From CAYLNM01 sp964385045 (GTDB lineage: Bacteria > Planctomycetota > Phycisphaerae > Phycisphaerales > SM1A02): 28,740 bases of DNA. The stretch lies in contig CAYLNM010000039.1 of assembly GCA_964385045.1 (NCBI GenBank), forward strand, positions 1 to 28,740, written 5' to 3'. Shown here piece by piece: positions 16,165 through 24,050 of the stretch; the stretch's first letter is position 1; every line of letters starts with the position of its first letter. The translations under genes were made by a program, and so were the position numbers. The notes under the pieces are model-generated. The model saw only the letters and a list, made by a program, of their open reading frames with translations. It was not told the origin of the DNA and made no database searches.

Positions 16165-17553
16165 GTGATCTTCGAAGTCGCCCGGCTCGCCGACGTGCCC
16201 CGCCGCCCGGGTTCGCGCCCGTGGCAGCTGGCCATCGGCCCGATCGCCGTCCGCCCGAGCACCGCCACGGGGGGACCGCGGCCGCGACGCCCGCGGCCCG
16301 ACGGGCGGGCGTGCTTCGTCATCACCGACGAGGGCCTGCTCGGCACCATGACCGCGGAGCGTCCGGAGGATCTGCCCACGTCCGCCGCCCGCTCGGTGCT
16401 GACGGGCCTCGCCCTCGGGCAGTCCACCGACCTGCCCGCGACCGGCTACCTGCCGACGGTCATCGAGCACGGCCCGCTGCCCGAGCCGCAGCGAACGCGG
16501 ACGCTCGAGGACCTGCGGGCGCTGGGGATCGAGGCGCGGGAGGTCGGCGAGCATCTGGACGCGGTCGGCCTGCTGCGGACGGCGGTGACGCCCCACGTCG
16601 CGGCGTCGCTGGGGCTCCCCCCGTCGCTCGGCGGGGGGCGGCTCCCCCGCGAAGCCATCGGCGCGGGCTCGGCCGAGTCGGATGCCGACGCGCCGGAGGC
16701 CCCGCACGCGACCGCCCGCCGCGAGCGTCCCGCGGACCCGAAGGGGATTCGCCCGACCACGCCCGAGGACTCGGCCGCTGATCGGGACGTGGAGCGGGAC
16801 GCGGATCGGCTCCGGGCCCGGTCGGCCGAGGCGACCAAGACCCTGCGGGCGCTCTTCGCCGACGTCGACCGGACGCTCGTCGAGCAGTACGGCGTCGACG
16901 GGGCCGCGGAGCTCTTCGCGAAGCTGGGCGCCCCGGGCCGCCGGGAGCGCCTCGAGCGGGCCGCCTCGGCCGGACGGCGAACCGGACCACGCGTCCCGTC
17001 GGTGCTCCGGCGCTCCAACGTCAACCGCCCGCAGGTGCTCCACTTCGCGCGGGCGGTGGCGGCGTTCGTCCGCGACGTCGGCCCGTTGCAGCACGTCCTC
17101 GTCGACGAGGCGCTCCGCGTGGTGCCGAAGCCGCACCAGCGGGCCCTCCGCCTCGCGGTGGCGATCGACGACCCGGAGCGGGGGCGCGGGCTGCTGCTGA
17201 CGGACGAGCCCCAGCGGGCGTGGGAGCTCATCACCGCCGGCGTGCCGGTCGAGGAGATGCCCGGGCATTTCGGCGCCCGCGAGTCGGCCTGGGTGCTCGG
17301 CCGGGTGCCGGCATCGCTGCTGCCCGACGACGAACGGGCGGTCCTCGGCGAGGCGGACGACTGGTCGCCCGACGCGCCGCTGCTTCCGGCGGCGATCGGC
17401 GCCACGTCCCGCGGCCTCCAGCGGCCCGGCGCCGCCCTGCTCGACCGAATGGCCGAGATCCTGCGGCTCGCCCGCGTGCGGTGGGCCAACGCGAACGAGC
17501 CGTCGGCGTCGCCCGACGGCATGCGACTGTCCGCGCTCCAGACGGGGTGGTGA
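16165..17553 (+). CDS. Hypothetical protein, unrecognised family (462 aa)
   Basis: The function is not recognised. The product is soluble, with no signal peptide or membrane segment. Residues about 1-155 form one probable domain (strand-like stretches around RPWQLAIGPIAVRP and ACFVITDEGLLG). Residues about 165-215 are a charged, disordered linker. Residues about 215-462 form a second, mostly helical domain with the blocks LFADVDRTLVEQYGVDGAAELFAKLG, VNRPQVLHFARAVAAFVRDVG and ALLDRMAEILRLARVRWANANEPSASPDG. Codon use matches the neighbouring core genes. The start is GTG at 16165, with GGAG 7 bases upstream and a -10-like box 44 bases upstream, all of which support a real, separately transcribed gene. 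It is divergent from the A2M operon, and the downstream region is a gene graveyard. Confidence 0.7.
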   Translation: MIFEVARLADVPRRPGSRPWQLAIGPIAVRPSTATGGPRPRRPRPDGRACFVITDEGLLGTMTAERPEDLPTSAARSVLTGLALGQSTDLPATGYLPTVIEHGPLPEPQRTRTLEDLRALGIEAREVGEHLDAVGLLRTAVTPHVAASLGLPPSLGGGRLPREAIGAGSAESDADAPEAPHATARRERPADPKGIRPTTPEDSAADRDVERDADRLRARSAEATKTLRALFADVDRTLVEQYGVDGAAELFAKLGAPGRRERLERAASAGRRTGPRVPSVLRRSNVNRPQVLHFARAVAAFVRDVGPLQHVLVDEALRVVPKPHQRALRLAVAIDDPERGRGLLLTDEPQRAWELITAGVPVEEMPGHFGARESAWVLGRVPASLLPDDERAVLGEADDWSPDAPLLPAAIGATSRGLQRPGAALLDRMAEILRLARVRWANANEPSASPDGMRLSALQTGW

Positions 17554-17614
17554 GCGGAGGCGTGACCGACCCGCGCGAGCTGCCCGAACGGTCGGGCGCC
17601 CCCCCCCGACCGCG

Positions 17615-17845
17615 TCAGCCCTGGGCCGCGACGATGCCGTCGGGCGTGCACCACCACGTCAGCGGGTCGCCGAGGCCGAGATCGACCGAGCTCCACGTCA
17701 CGGCCCAGCCGACCTGACCGTCCGCGAGCGGCCCGGGCCGACTGATCGCCTCCAGGAACCGCGTCGCCGACCACGCCATGGATCCCTGATGAGCGGTGGC
17801 CAGGATCACCGCGGACAGCACGGAGCCGATCGTGGCCGCGACCAC
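17615..17845 (-). CDS. Small membrane protein, possibly 5'-truncated
   Basis: The function is not recognised. From a GTG at 17843-17845 the frame encodes 76 aa beginning with one hydrophobic helix (VVAATIGSVLSAVILATA). It ends with a Trp-rich part containing DPLTWWCTPDGIVAAQG before TGA at 17615-17617. The same frame reads further upstream to about 17905 without a good start codon or ribosome-binding site. There it runs into sequence whose opposite strand encodes a DUF2126 fragment. The 5' end of the gene may therefore have been lost when that fragment was inserted. The helix and tail look protein-like, but a shadow frame cannot be excluded. Confidence 0.4.
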   Translation of the reverse strand: MVAATIGSVLSAVILATAHQGSMAWSATRFLEAISRPGPLADGQVGWAVTWSSVDLGLGDPLTWWCTPDGIVAAQG

Positions 17846-17899
17846 CGCCTGGCCGGCGATCCGTCCTCGCGCCGCGCGTGCCGGGGCCGGAGCCCGCGG

Positions 17900-18127
17900 G
17901 CGGGGAGCATCGCGCCGCAGGGCGTGGAGCTGCAGCTGCGCAGCGCGGTGGAGTCCTGGCGCGTGCTCGGCGAGGAGCCGACCGGCGGGGGCGTCTCGCG
18001 GGCGGCGGACAGCTCGCTCGAGCGGCTGGAGGTGGCGGTGCGCGGGCTGACCGAGGGGCGGCACCACGTGCTGTGCAACGGCCGTCGCGTGCCGCTGCGT
18101 CCCACCGGGACGGACGGCGAGCACGTG
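17900..18127 (+). pseudogene. C-terminal fragment of a DUF2126 protein
   Basis: About 75 codons in one frame match, from memory, the conserved C-terminal part of DUF2126 proteins (large transglutaminase-associated proteins). They include GVELQLRSAVESWRVLGEEP, then VDSS-like ADSSLERLEV, then CNGRRVPLRPTGTDGEHVA. In full-length members the last block continues as VAGVRYRAWQ, but here the similarity stops at EHVA and an AraC fragment starts in another frame. Neither the rest of the roughly 1000-residue protein nor a start codon is present. This is a gene relic; its boundaries are approximate. Confidence 0.7.
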
Positions 18128-18494
18128 GCTGATCGAGCACCCCGAGGCGCGGCGGGGCTGGCTCGGGGCGCTGGACGACGAGCGGATCGGCCCCGCGCTG
18201 CGGCTGATCCACCGCGAGCCCACCCGCGACTGGACGGTCGCCTCGCTCGCCGCGTCGGTGTCCATGTCGCGGTCGGCGTTCTCGGCCCGCTTCACCGAGC
18301 TCGTCGGCGAGTCCGCCATGCAGTACGTGACCCGCTGGCGGATGCACCTCGCGAGCACCTGGCTGCGCGACGGCGACCTCACGGCGGCGGAGTGCGGGTC
18401 GAAGCTCGGCTACGCGTCGGAGGCGGCGTTCAGCCGAGCGTTCAAGCGGGTGCTTGGCGCGGCGCCGGGGGCGTGGCGGCGGGGGACTTCGTGA
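18123..18494 (+). pseudogene. C-terminal half of an AraC-family regulator (fragment)
   Basis: The frame gives TWLIEHPEARRGWLGALDDE and then the AraC DNA-binding domain: WTVASLAASVSMSRSAFSARF (first helix-turn-helix) and a second helix-turn-helix, around GYASEAAFSRAFKRVLGAAP, before TGA at 18492-18494. In intact cupin-type AraC regulators this follows an N-terminal sugar- or effector-binding domain of roughly 200 residues, which is missing. Upstream sequence in this frame is not protein-like and lies in the DUF2126 fragment. An internal ATG at 18258 could still express a 78-residue piece, but it would start inside the first helix-turn-helix. A decayed, probably non-functional gene. Confidence 0.75.
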
Positions 18495-18536
18495 GCGAGG
18501 GCGCCGTCCGATCCGAACCACGGTCGGGCCGAGCGA

Positions 18537-19523
18537 TCACGGCTCACCGCGCGCACCTCCTTCGCGGTGCTTTCGGACGTTCAACGCCTTCCACGCGATG
18601 AGCGGATGCGAGGCGATGCGATCCGCCAGCTCCGCATCGTCGGTGATCAGCTCGGGGCGAATCTCGGCGTGATCGAGCAGCCGGTCGAGGAATGCTCGCT
18701 CGCCGTCTCGAAACGGGAGCAGGCGGACCAACCCCTCGCGGCACTCGGAGATCATGCGGCGAGCCCACGCGTCGGCGTCGCGCCTGTCGCCGTCATCGAG
18801 CGTTCGGAGTACCGGCATCAGCTGCTCGTGAAGCTCCGACGCATCGAAGTCGACGTCCTCGATCGTGATCGTTCGCCAGTCCTTGCGATTCATCGCCCCG
18901 ATGACGATGAACCCGATGCGAAGACGCGTGTCGTCGAGCTCGGCCTGCCGGAGCAGCCAGTGGGCGTCGAAGAGATCGCGACTCGCACGTCGGGCGAAGA
19001 GAGCCACGAGCTTCCCGGCCGCGATCTCGTGAACGTCGAGAACGGGAACGCGTGTCGCCGAGAAGCGTCCGAGCGCCCGCGCGTCCATGCGACGAACCGG
19101 CCACAGCGGCGTCCGGAACATGAAGTTCAGGTCCACCTCGATGCTCCCGCTCCCTCCGAGAACACTTGCATACCGCATGCGCCACGTGCCGCCGGCGTGA
19201 TGGGACGGCGCCCGCGTGATCGCGAGCCCCTCGGCCCGACTGATCGTCTCGATGGCCCGCTCGACCGCCGGCCGACCGGCGAGCATCGCCGAACGGTCCT
19301 TCGGCCCGATGACGTTGAGATCGATGTCCACGGACAGACGCGGAACGTCGGCGAGGAAGAGATTGAGCGCCGTGCCGCCCTTCAGGGCAACGCGCTCCGC
19401 GAGGTGCGGGTGCTTGCGAGCCGCCTCGAGAAGCGACAGCAGTCGAGCGACCTTCTCGAGGATCTCCGGTCGGAACGAGAGCGATGCCGACTCGGCGAGC
19501 AGACGTTCACGCGACAGGTTCAT
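18537..19523 (-). CDS. abiEii: Type IV toxin AbiEii, nucleotidyltransferase (328 aa)
   Basis: The toxin of an AbiE toxin-antitoxin pair. Family members are nucleotidyltransferases that modify RNA targets and halt growth, often in response to phage. The signature GGT at 49-51 followed by D66-x-D68 (SVDIDLN), and a third carboxylate at D131 (EVDLNF), form the catalytic set. Further conserved positions are E166-x-x-A-x-K171 and R182-D183-LFD. All are present, so it should be active. Its start at 19521-19523 lies inside the last codons of the antitoxin gene (17-base overlap), which is the normal arrangement and indicates translational coupling. Length (328) is usual. The base composition looks slightly less extreme than that of the envelope genes. 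Confidence 0.92.
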   Translation of the reverse strand: MNLSRERLLAESASLSFRPEILEKVARLLSLLEAARKHPHLAERVALKGGTALNLFLADVPRLSVDIDLNVIGPKDRSAMLAGRPAVERAIETISRAEGLAITRAPSHHAGGTWRMRYASVLGGSGSIEVDLNFMFRTPLWPVRRMDARALGRFSATRVPVLDVHEIAAGKLVALFARRASRDLFDAHWLLRQAELDDTRLRIGFIVIGAMNRKDWRTITIEDVDFDASELHEQLMPVLRTLDDGDRRDADAWARRMISECREGLVRLLPFRDGERAFLDRLLDHAEIRPELITDDAELADRIASHPLIAWKALNVRKHREGGARGEP

Positions 19524-20322
19524 CCAGTCCCCCCCGGGTCGCCTCCGCGAGCATCTGCGGGACGACGATGTTCCACGGACGAATCAGACGGTTCGGTCGC
19601 CCTCGGGCGCCCTCGATGTAGTGCGGCGACTTCGGAACGCAGCGCCGCAACGCCTCGAGGTGACTCGCCTCGACAGCCAGTGCGCCGGCATGGACCTCGA
19701 GGAAGTAGCCGACCTTGGCTGCGGTCGTCGCCGAGTCCAGCCGCACGGCGTACGCGATCAGCTCATCGAGATCGAAGAACGGGACGTTCTCCAACGAGCA
19801 CCACGCCTCCTCGAGGCCACCGGCAAGGTCGAGCCGATCCAGCACGTCCACGCACGTGCGCTCGGGAGTGGTGACGCGCACGTCGAGGCCGAGCCGGTCC
19901 ACGGTGACCACGCCGAGCCGATCGTCGCCACCGAGTGAACGCGGAACTCGGACCGGCCGGAACACGCTCGAGCGCACGCGCGCGATCCGGCTCGACGTTC
20001 GCGTCAGGTACTGGTGCTGGCTGAAGACGCTGTGGGCATGTCCGTGCAGCTCGAGCGCGGTGTGGTACGCCAGCACCGCGTCGGGCGCGAGGCGCGAGGC
20101 GACGAGATAGGGATCGACCGGCGCCCGGTCGGGCTCACCGCCCGGCGGGACGGTCGCATAGAGCCCGCGCCGAAGCCGCACGATCCGACCGCGTGTCTCG
20201 TGGTGGGCAAGGATGGATTGGCGCGTGACGGACCGGCCCGAGCCGCACGCACGATGGTGCGCGGCGAACTCATCCGTCGTGAAGACAGGATGGTTGGCGA
20301 AGAAGGGCTCGGCATTGAACAC
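19507..20322 (-). CDS. abiEi: Type IV antitoxin AbiEi, winged-helix regulator (271 aa)
   Basis: Partner of AbiEii. Members neutralise the toxin without binding it stably and repress their own operon through an N-terminal winged helix. The N-terminal segment with RQSILAHHETRGRIVRLRRGLY (about residues 33-54) matches the winged-helix beta-wing. The DPYLVASRLAPDAVLAYHTALELHG block is typical of this family. The start chosen is GTG at 20320-20322, because GAGGA sits 6 bases upstream. A longer frame begins at GTG 20346 but lacks a ribosome-binding site. The gene overlaps the toxin start by 17 bases. A weak promoter is proposed just upstream, in a stretch that is clearly AT-richer than its surroundings. 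Confidence 0.9.
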   Translation of the reverse strand: MFNAEPFFANHPVFTTDEFAAHHRACGSGRSVTRQSILAHHETRGRIVRLRRGLYATVPPGGEPDRAPVDPYLVASRLAPDAVLAYHTALELHGHAHSVFSQHQYLTRTSSRIARVRSSVFRPVRVPRSLGGDDRLGVVTVDRLGLDVRVTTPERTCVDVLDRLDLAGGLEEAWCSLENVPFFDLDELIAYAVRLDSATTAAKVGYFLEVHAGALAVEASHLEALRRCVPKSPHYIEGARGRPNRLIRPWNIVVPQMLAEATRGGLDEPVA

Positions 20323-20351
20323 GCTTGATCCTCGACGCTGAAACACGGCCT

Positions 20352-20381
20352 ATTTGACCCAGTATCGGCGCTTCGAATCAA
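20352..20381 (-). promoter_or_regulatory. Putative abiE promoter
   Basis: On the minus strand, TTGATT (20376-20381) and TCAAAT (20352-20357) are separated by 18 bases. Transcription would begin about 23 bases before the proposed GTG start. The match to -10 is 4 of 6. AbiEi proteins usually bind inverted repeats here, but none is obvious. Confidence 0.35.
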
Positions 20382-20862
20382 GTCCACTGCCGCGATGTTG
20401 AAGCTGATCACCAAACGAAGGTCCCCCGTTCCCATTTTCTGCGTACACGATCAAGTGGCGCGGCGGCTCACCGCTGCTGGAGCATGGGGGCAAGCCGCGC
20501 GACCACTGATTCGCCGCCATCCGCGGGTCCCCGGAACCGCACAATACCCAAACATGCGGCCCGGGACAACCGTGTCCCCGCGATTGGTCGGGGTCCCCGC
20601 CCGGTGGCCGCGAAGATCCTCGATTCGTGACTCGCCGAGGGGTCGCGCCTGATGACCCCCCCCCGCGCGGGCACCGGCGATGCCCCGCGATGACCGGGCG
20701 GAGCTGCCATCGACCACCGGCCACCGACGTGGGCTCATCGGCGTTCCGGTCGGCGATCCTCCCCGACCGCATGCGTCACCGCACCGACGCCCCTCGGACC
20801 GCGCTCGCCCATCGCCGTGGGTCCGCGCCCCAGGTGCTTCCGGTGATGACGCTCCACGCCTC

Positions 20863-20868
20863 TACAGT
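20863..20868 (+). promoter_or_regulatory. Possible -10 element TACAGT
   Basis: TACAGT, 50 bases upstream of the CobW gene start. A weak TTCCGG lies 19 bases further up. Confidence 0.25.
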
Positions 20869-20917
20869 CCGTCCGCCCCTTCACCGCCCCTCCGCACGAG
20901 CCCGCAAGGAACCACCG

Positions 20918-21985
20918 ATGGCGGACCGCCCGCTGATTCCGTGTCACGTCGTCGCCGGCCCGCTGGGGGTCGGCAAGACGTCGGCGATCCTGGACTTCCT
21001 CCGCCATCGCCCCGCCGGCGAGCGCGTGGGCGTGCTCGTCAACGACTTCGGTCCCGTCGGACTCGACGGCGCGACGATCGAGGCCGAGGCGCCTGGGACC
21101 GCGGTGCTCAACGTGCCCGGCGGATGCATCTGCTGCTCGATGCTCGCGGAGCTGCCCGAGCGCATCCGCCGGCTCACGGTGGACGAGGGCGTCGATCGCC
21201 TCGTCATCGAGCCGAGCGGCATCGCGGCCCCGGCCCACGTGCTCGAGCTCCTGCGGCGGGACGGCCGCGAGCTCGGGATCAGCGTGCGGCCCACGATCGC
21301 GCTGCTGAACGTCGCGGAGTTCGACGAGGAGACGTACGGCCGGTCGGCGTACGAACGGGCCTTCTACGAGCCGGCGGAGATCCTCGTCTTCAACCGCAGC
21401 GATCAGGCCGGCGCGTCTCGGATCGCGCGGGCGCGGGCGTGGGCGGCCGCGCTCGATCCGCCGAAGCGGCGGGTGATCGTGACGTCGCACGGGACGCTGC
21501 CGGCGGAGGTGTTCGAGCTCGACGATGCGGCCGGGGGTGGGGAGGGTGCGAAGGAGTGGGTGGCGTCGGACTCCGCCCCGAGCCAGGACCCGGACCGGGG
21601 CCACGACGTACGCGATCGCGAGGATGACGGCGGCTTCGCCCACGATCCGACGGTTCACGCCGGCGGCTTCGTGCTCGACGCCGAGCGGATCTTCGACGAG
21701 CACGTGCTGATGGCGAACGTCCGTCGCCTCGGCGCGCACGGCGTGGCCGGAAGCCGGGTGCTCCGGCTCAAGGGCGTGTTCCGCACGGACGCCGGCTGGC
21801 GGGCGATCGAGATCGCCGGCGGGGGCGTCTCGTCGCGGCCCGCGCCCCCGCGCCGCGACACCCGCGCGGAATGGCTGACGCGACCGGCCGCCGTGGACGA
21901 GGCGACGATGCTCGCCGAGCTGAGCCGGGAGCCGGACGCCCCGGACGCCCCGGACGCCCCGGACGCCGGGCCCGCCCCCGAGTGA
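20918..21985 (+). CDS. CobW/COG0523 family metallochaperone GTPase (355 aa)
   Basis: A G3E GTPase of the CobW family, proteins that bind zinc, cobalt or other metals and deliver them to client enzymes at the expense of GTP. The Walker A motif is GPLGVGKT (residues 14-21), the metal-binding CxCC motif is C70-I-C72-C73, the switch-like EPSG is at 98-101 and the guanine-specificity motif is N159-R-S-D162 (NRSD in place of NKxD). A CobW C-terminal-like domain follows (around RVLRLKGVFRTDAGWRAIEIA), and the protein ends in a tail of four D-A-P repeats. The ATG at 20918 has AAGGA 7 bases upstream; an open frame upstream is not used. The metal and client cannot be told from the sequence. No neighbouring metal-related gene is present. 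Confidence 0.93.
   Translation: MADRPLIPCHVVAGPLGVGKTSAILDFLRHRPAGERVGVLVNDFGPVGLDGATIEAEAPGTAVLNVPGGCICCSMLAELPERIRRLTVDEGVDRLVIEPSGIAAPAHVLELLRRDGRELGISVRPTIALLNVAEFDEETYGRSAYERAFYEPAEILVFNRSDQAGASRIARARAWAAALDPPKRRVIVTSHGTLPAEVFELDDAAGGGEGAKEWVASDSAPSQDPDRGHDVRDREDDGGFAHDPTVHAGGFVLDAERIFDEHVLMANVRRLGAHGVAGSRVLRLKGVFRTDAGWRAIEIAGGGVSSRPAPPRRDTRAEWLTRPAAVDEATMLAELSREPDAPDAPDAPDAGPAPE
21935..21970. repeat. 9-bp tandem repeat, 4 copies, at 3' end of CobW gene
   Basis: Three perfect copies and a variant fourth copy of gacgccccg, encoding D-A-P repeats at the C-terminus of the CobW protein. Confidence 0.85.
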
Positions 21986-22079
21986 ACGTCCGGTGAACCG
22001 CATCCGCACCGGCGGGGGCGGCGTCGTCGCCACCTCGACCCGGGCTCGTCCGTTCCCCGCGGCCTCCGAGGCCCAGCGG

Positions 22080-22085
22080 TAGCCT
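22080..22085 (+). promoter_or_regulatory. Putative -10 element TAGCCT
   Basis: TAGCCT preceded by AGCGG, 52 bases upstream of the ankyrin gene start. Same core as the boxes at 15576 and 16116. Confidence 0.4.
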
Positions 22086-22136
22086 GATGCCGCTTCACCA
22101 TGACCGCCGCCGCCCCGGCCACCCGAGCCCACATCG

Positions 22137-23807
22137 ATGTCCGAGACCGTCCCCGACGATCGTGACGCCTCGAGCCTCGCGCCCACGCGCCCGCCGGAGC
22201 CGCCGATCCACGGCGCGGCCCGTACCGGCGACCTCACGCTGCTCGCGCGGCTGGTCGCCGAGGGGGCGGACGTCGATCAACGGGCCCACGTCGAGGACGA
22301 CGACGGGACGTGGCTCGCGGGGCTGACCCCGCTGATGACCGCCGCCCGGTCGATCGACGGGGCGACGGCCGGGACGCTGCGGTGGCTGGTCGAGCACGGG
22401 GCCGACGTCCACGCCCGCTGCGAGGAGGGGCACACCGCCGCCTGGCATGCGGCCGGCCACGGGGGCCGCGAGGCGTCCGATCGCACCGCGGTGACGCCCG
22501 ACCACGCCGAGCGGCTCGCGTACCTGCTCGGCCTCGGGCTCGACCCGCACGAGGGCGACGCGGACGGGCGCTCGCTGCTCACCGAGGCGTGCGCCGCCGG
22601 GGATCCGGCCCGCGTCCGGCTGCTGCTGGAGGCGGGGGTGCCGGCGACGCTCGCCGTGGCCACGCCGGCGCGGCCGCCCTTCACCACCTTCATCGCTGTG
22701 CTCCTCCGGCCCCTGTGGCGACTGGTGGGTCTCGGCCGGCGGGACGTGCCGCGCGGCAGCGCGAGCGCGTCCACCATTCCGGTGTTCTGCGCCGCGCGGT
22801 CCGGGTCCGCCGAGTGCGTGTCGCTGCTGCTGGAGCGAGGGGCCGACCCGAACGAGCGCGACGACTCCGGACGCACGCCGCTGATGGCGGCGGGCTCGGC
22901 GGACGTCGTGCGGACGCTGCTCGCGGCGGGGGCGGCCCGGGATGCGGTGGACGAGTACGGGCACGACGCGCTGGACCGCGCGCTGGAGTCGGACGACGAC
23001 GACGCGGACACGGACACCACCGAGAGGCTCGCCACCGTCCGGGCCCTCATCGACGCCGGCGCCGACATCGAGCGTGCCGATGCGTCCGGCACCACGCGGC
23101 TCGCGTCCGCCGCCTTCTCCCGCGACGCGGGGGCGGTCGCGCGGCTGCTCGAGCTGGGGGCCCGGCCGGACGCCCGCGAGCGTTTCCGCACCACGCCGCT
23201 GCACTCGATCTGCTGGCAGGGCGAGTCCGGGGACGACGAGGAGAACGCGGCGTGCGAGCGGATCATCCGCGCGTTGGTTGCCGCCGGGGCGGACGTCGCG
23301 GCCCGCGACCGTCGCGGCGGCACGCCGCTGCACGAGGCGGCGTCCGGCGACTGGGGCAACGCCACCGCCATCCGCACGCTGCTGGCCCTCGGGGCCGAGC
23401 CGGACCCCACCGACTCCGGCGGCGTCACGCCGCTGGCCCTGGCGGCGGGCAGTGCCGAGCTCGCGTGCGTCGAGTTGCTCCTCGCCGCCGGCGCGGATCC
23501 GCGGCACGCCGACAAGGGCGGCGACACGCCGCTCGACGCCGCCCGGGCCGAGCTCGCCACGTGGGAGGAGATGGTGGCCGACGGGCCGATCGAGGAGATC
23601 GCCCGGGGGGAGCAGGCATCGCACGCCGAGATCAACCGGGAGATGGACGAGCTGCTCGCGGGCGAGGCGGAGGAGCGGCGCGGCCCCGGTCTCGAGACCG
23701 ACCTGCCGCGGCTGATGGAGTCGCAGGCGCAACGGCACCGCGACGAGCGGGAGCAGGCGCGGCGGACGGTGGAGGTGCTGAAGCGGGCGGTGGGCGAGCG
23801 GGGGTGA
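22137..23807 (+). CDS. Ankyrin-repeat protein (556 aa)
   Basis: Soluble protein composed mainly of about 12 ankyrin-like repeats (residues about 23-480). Recognisable ones include RTPLMAAGS...LLAAGA, TTPLHSICWQG...LVAAGADV, GTPLHEAAS...LLALGAEP, VTPLALAAG...LLLAAGADP and DTPLDAARAEL. A charged, helical tail (about 480-556), rich in Glu and Arg, follows. Ankyrin repeats mediate protein-protein contact, so a scaffolding or inhibitor role is likely, with no specific partner identifiable. No signal peptide is seen, so it probably stays in the cytoplasm. Repeat 5 is preceded by an insert (around residues 180-210) with a hydrophobic segment. The start is ATG 22137, with only a weak ribosome-binding site. 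A -10-like box lies upstream. Confidence 0.85.
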   Translation: MSETVPDDRDASSLAPTRPPEPPIHGAARTGDLTLLARLVAEGADVDQRAHVEDDDGTWLAGLTPLMTAARSIDGATAGTLRWLVEHGADVHARCEEGHTAAWHAAGHGGREASDRTAVTPDHAERLAYLLGLGLDPHEGDADGRSLLTEACAAGDPARVRLLLEAGVPATLAVATPARPPFTTFIAVLLRPLWRLVGLGRRDVPRGSASASTIPVFCAARSGSAECVSLLLERGADPNERDDSGRTPLMAAGSADVVRTLLAAGAARDAVDEYGHDALDRALESDDDDADTDTTERLATVRALIDAGADIERADASGTTRLASAAFSRDAGAVARLLELGARPDARERFRTTPLHSICWQGESGDDEENAACERIIRALVAAGADVAARDRRGGTPLHEAASGDWGNATAIRTLLALGAEPDPTDSGGVTPLALAAGSAELACVELLLAAGADPRHADKGGDTPLDAARAELATWEEMVADGPIEEIARGEQASHAEINREMDELLAGEAEERRGPGLETDLPRLMESQAQRHRDEREQARRTVEVLKRAVGERG

Positions 23808-23900
23808 GCCGGCCGGGGCCCGCGTGCAGTCCGAGGCCCGCACGAGTGCGCGGTGAACGATCTACCTCGATCGTCGCCGAAGGCCCGAGCCCGGTGTCGG

Positions 23901-23912
23901 TACCGATCGGTA
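23901..23912. promoter_or_regulatory. Perfect 12-bp palindrome
   Basis: taccgatcggta, a perfect palindrome in the gap before the second antitoxin gene, 139 bases upstream of its start. Potential operator, but not demonstrated. Confidence 0.3.
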
Positions 23913-24024
23913 TCCGTTTCTTCGCTGCGATGACGCACATCCATGTCGCGGCGACGGTGATTCGATGGCTCCGTTCTCGCAGCGGGCACGCCAGTACTTT
24001 CCTTTTCTTGTCAATTTTCCGACG

Positions 24025-24046
24025 CCAGAAAACATGTCTATACTGG
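24025..24046 (+). promoter_or_regulatory. Leaderless promoter with imperfect dyad of orphan antitoxin gene
   Basis: TATACT (24039-24044) is a 5-of-6 match to the -10 consensus and lies 6 bases before the ATG. Transcription would start at or next to the start codon, and the mRNA would be leaderless. CCAG (24025-24028) and CTGG (24043-24046) flank it, with acatgt between, so a repressor could bind over the -10 box. The surrounding 60 bases are AT-rich. Confidence 0.5.
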
Positions 24047-24050
24047 AATC

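Larger units (their letters stand above)
20323..20917. other. Intergenic region between abiE operon and CobW gene
   Basis: No gene can be supported. The first 150 bases are AT-richer than the rest of the window and hold the proposed abiE promoter (minus strand). At 20563-20578 a perfect 6-bp stem (GGGACA/TGTCCC) with a 4-base loop is present, of unknown use. The last 60 bases hold a possible -10 box of the CobW gene. A run of 9 C lies near 20656. Confidence 0.5.

Noticed and set aside
20323..20346. Earlier GTG start (20346) for the AbiEi gene
   Set aside because: No ribosome-binding site precedes it, whereas GTG at 20322 has GAGGA at a good distance.
20563..20578. Rho-independent terminator
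   Set aside because: The hairpin has no following T run on either strand and does not lie after a gene end.
20735..22237. A leftward open frame of 500 codons over the CobW gene
   Set aside because: The opposite strand carries CxCC, Walker A and NRSD motifs of a G3E GTPase.
22095..23989. Leftward long open frames over the ankyrin gene
   Set aside because: The rightward frame shows regular ankyrin repeats. The reverse products are low-complexity.
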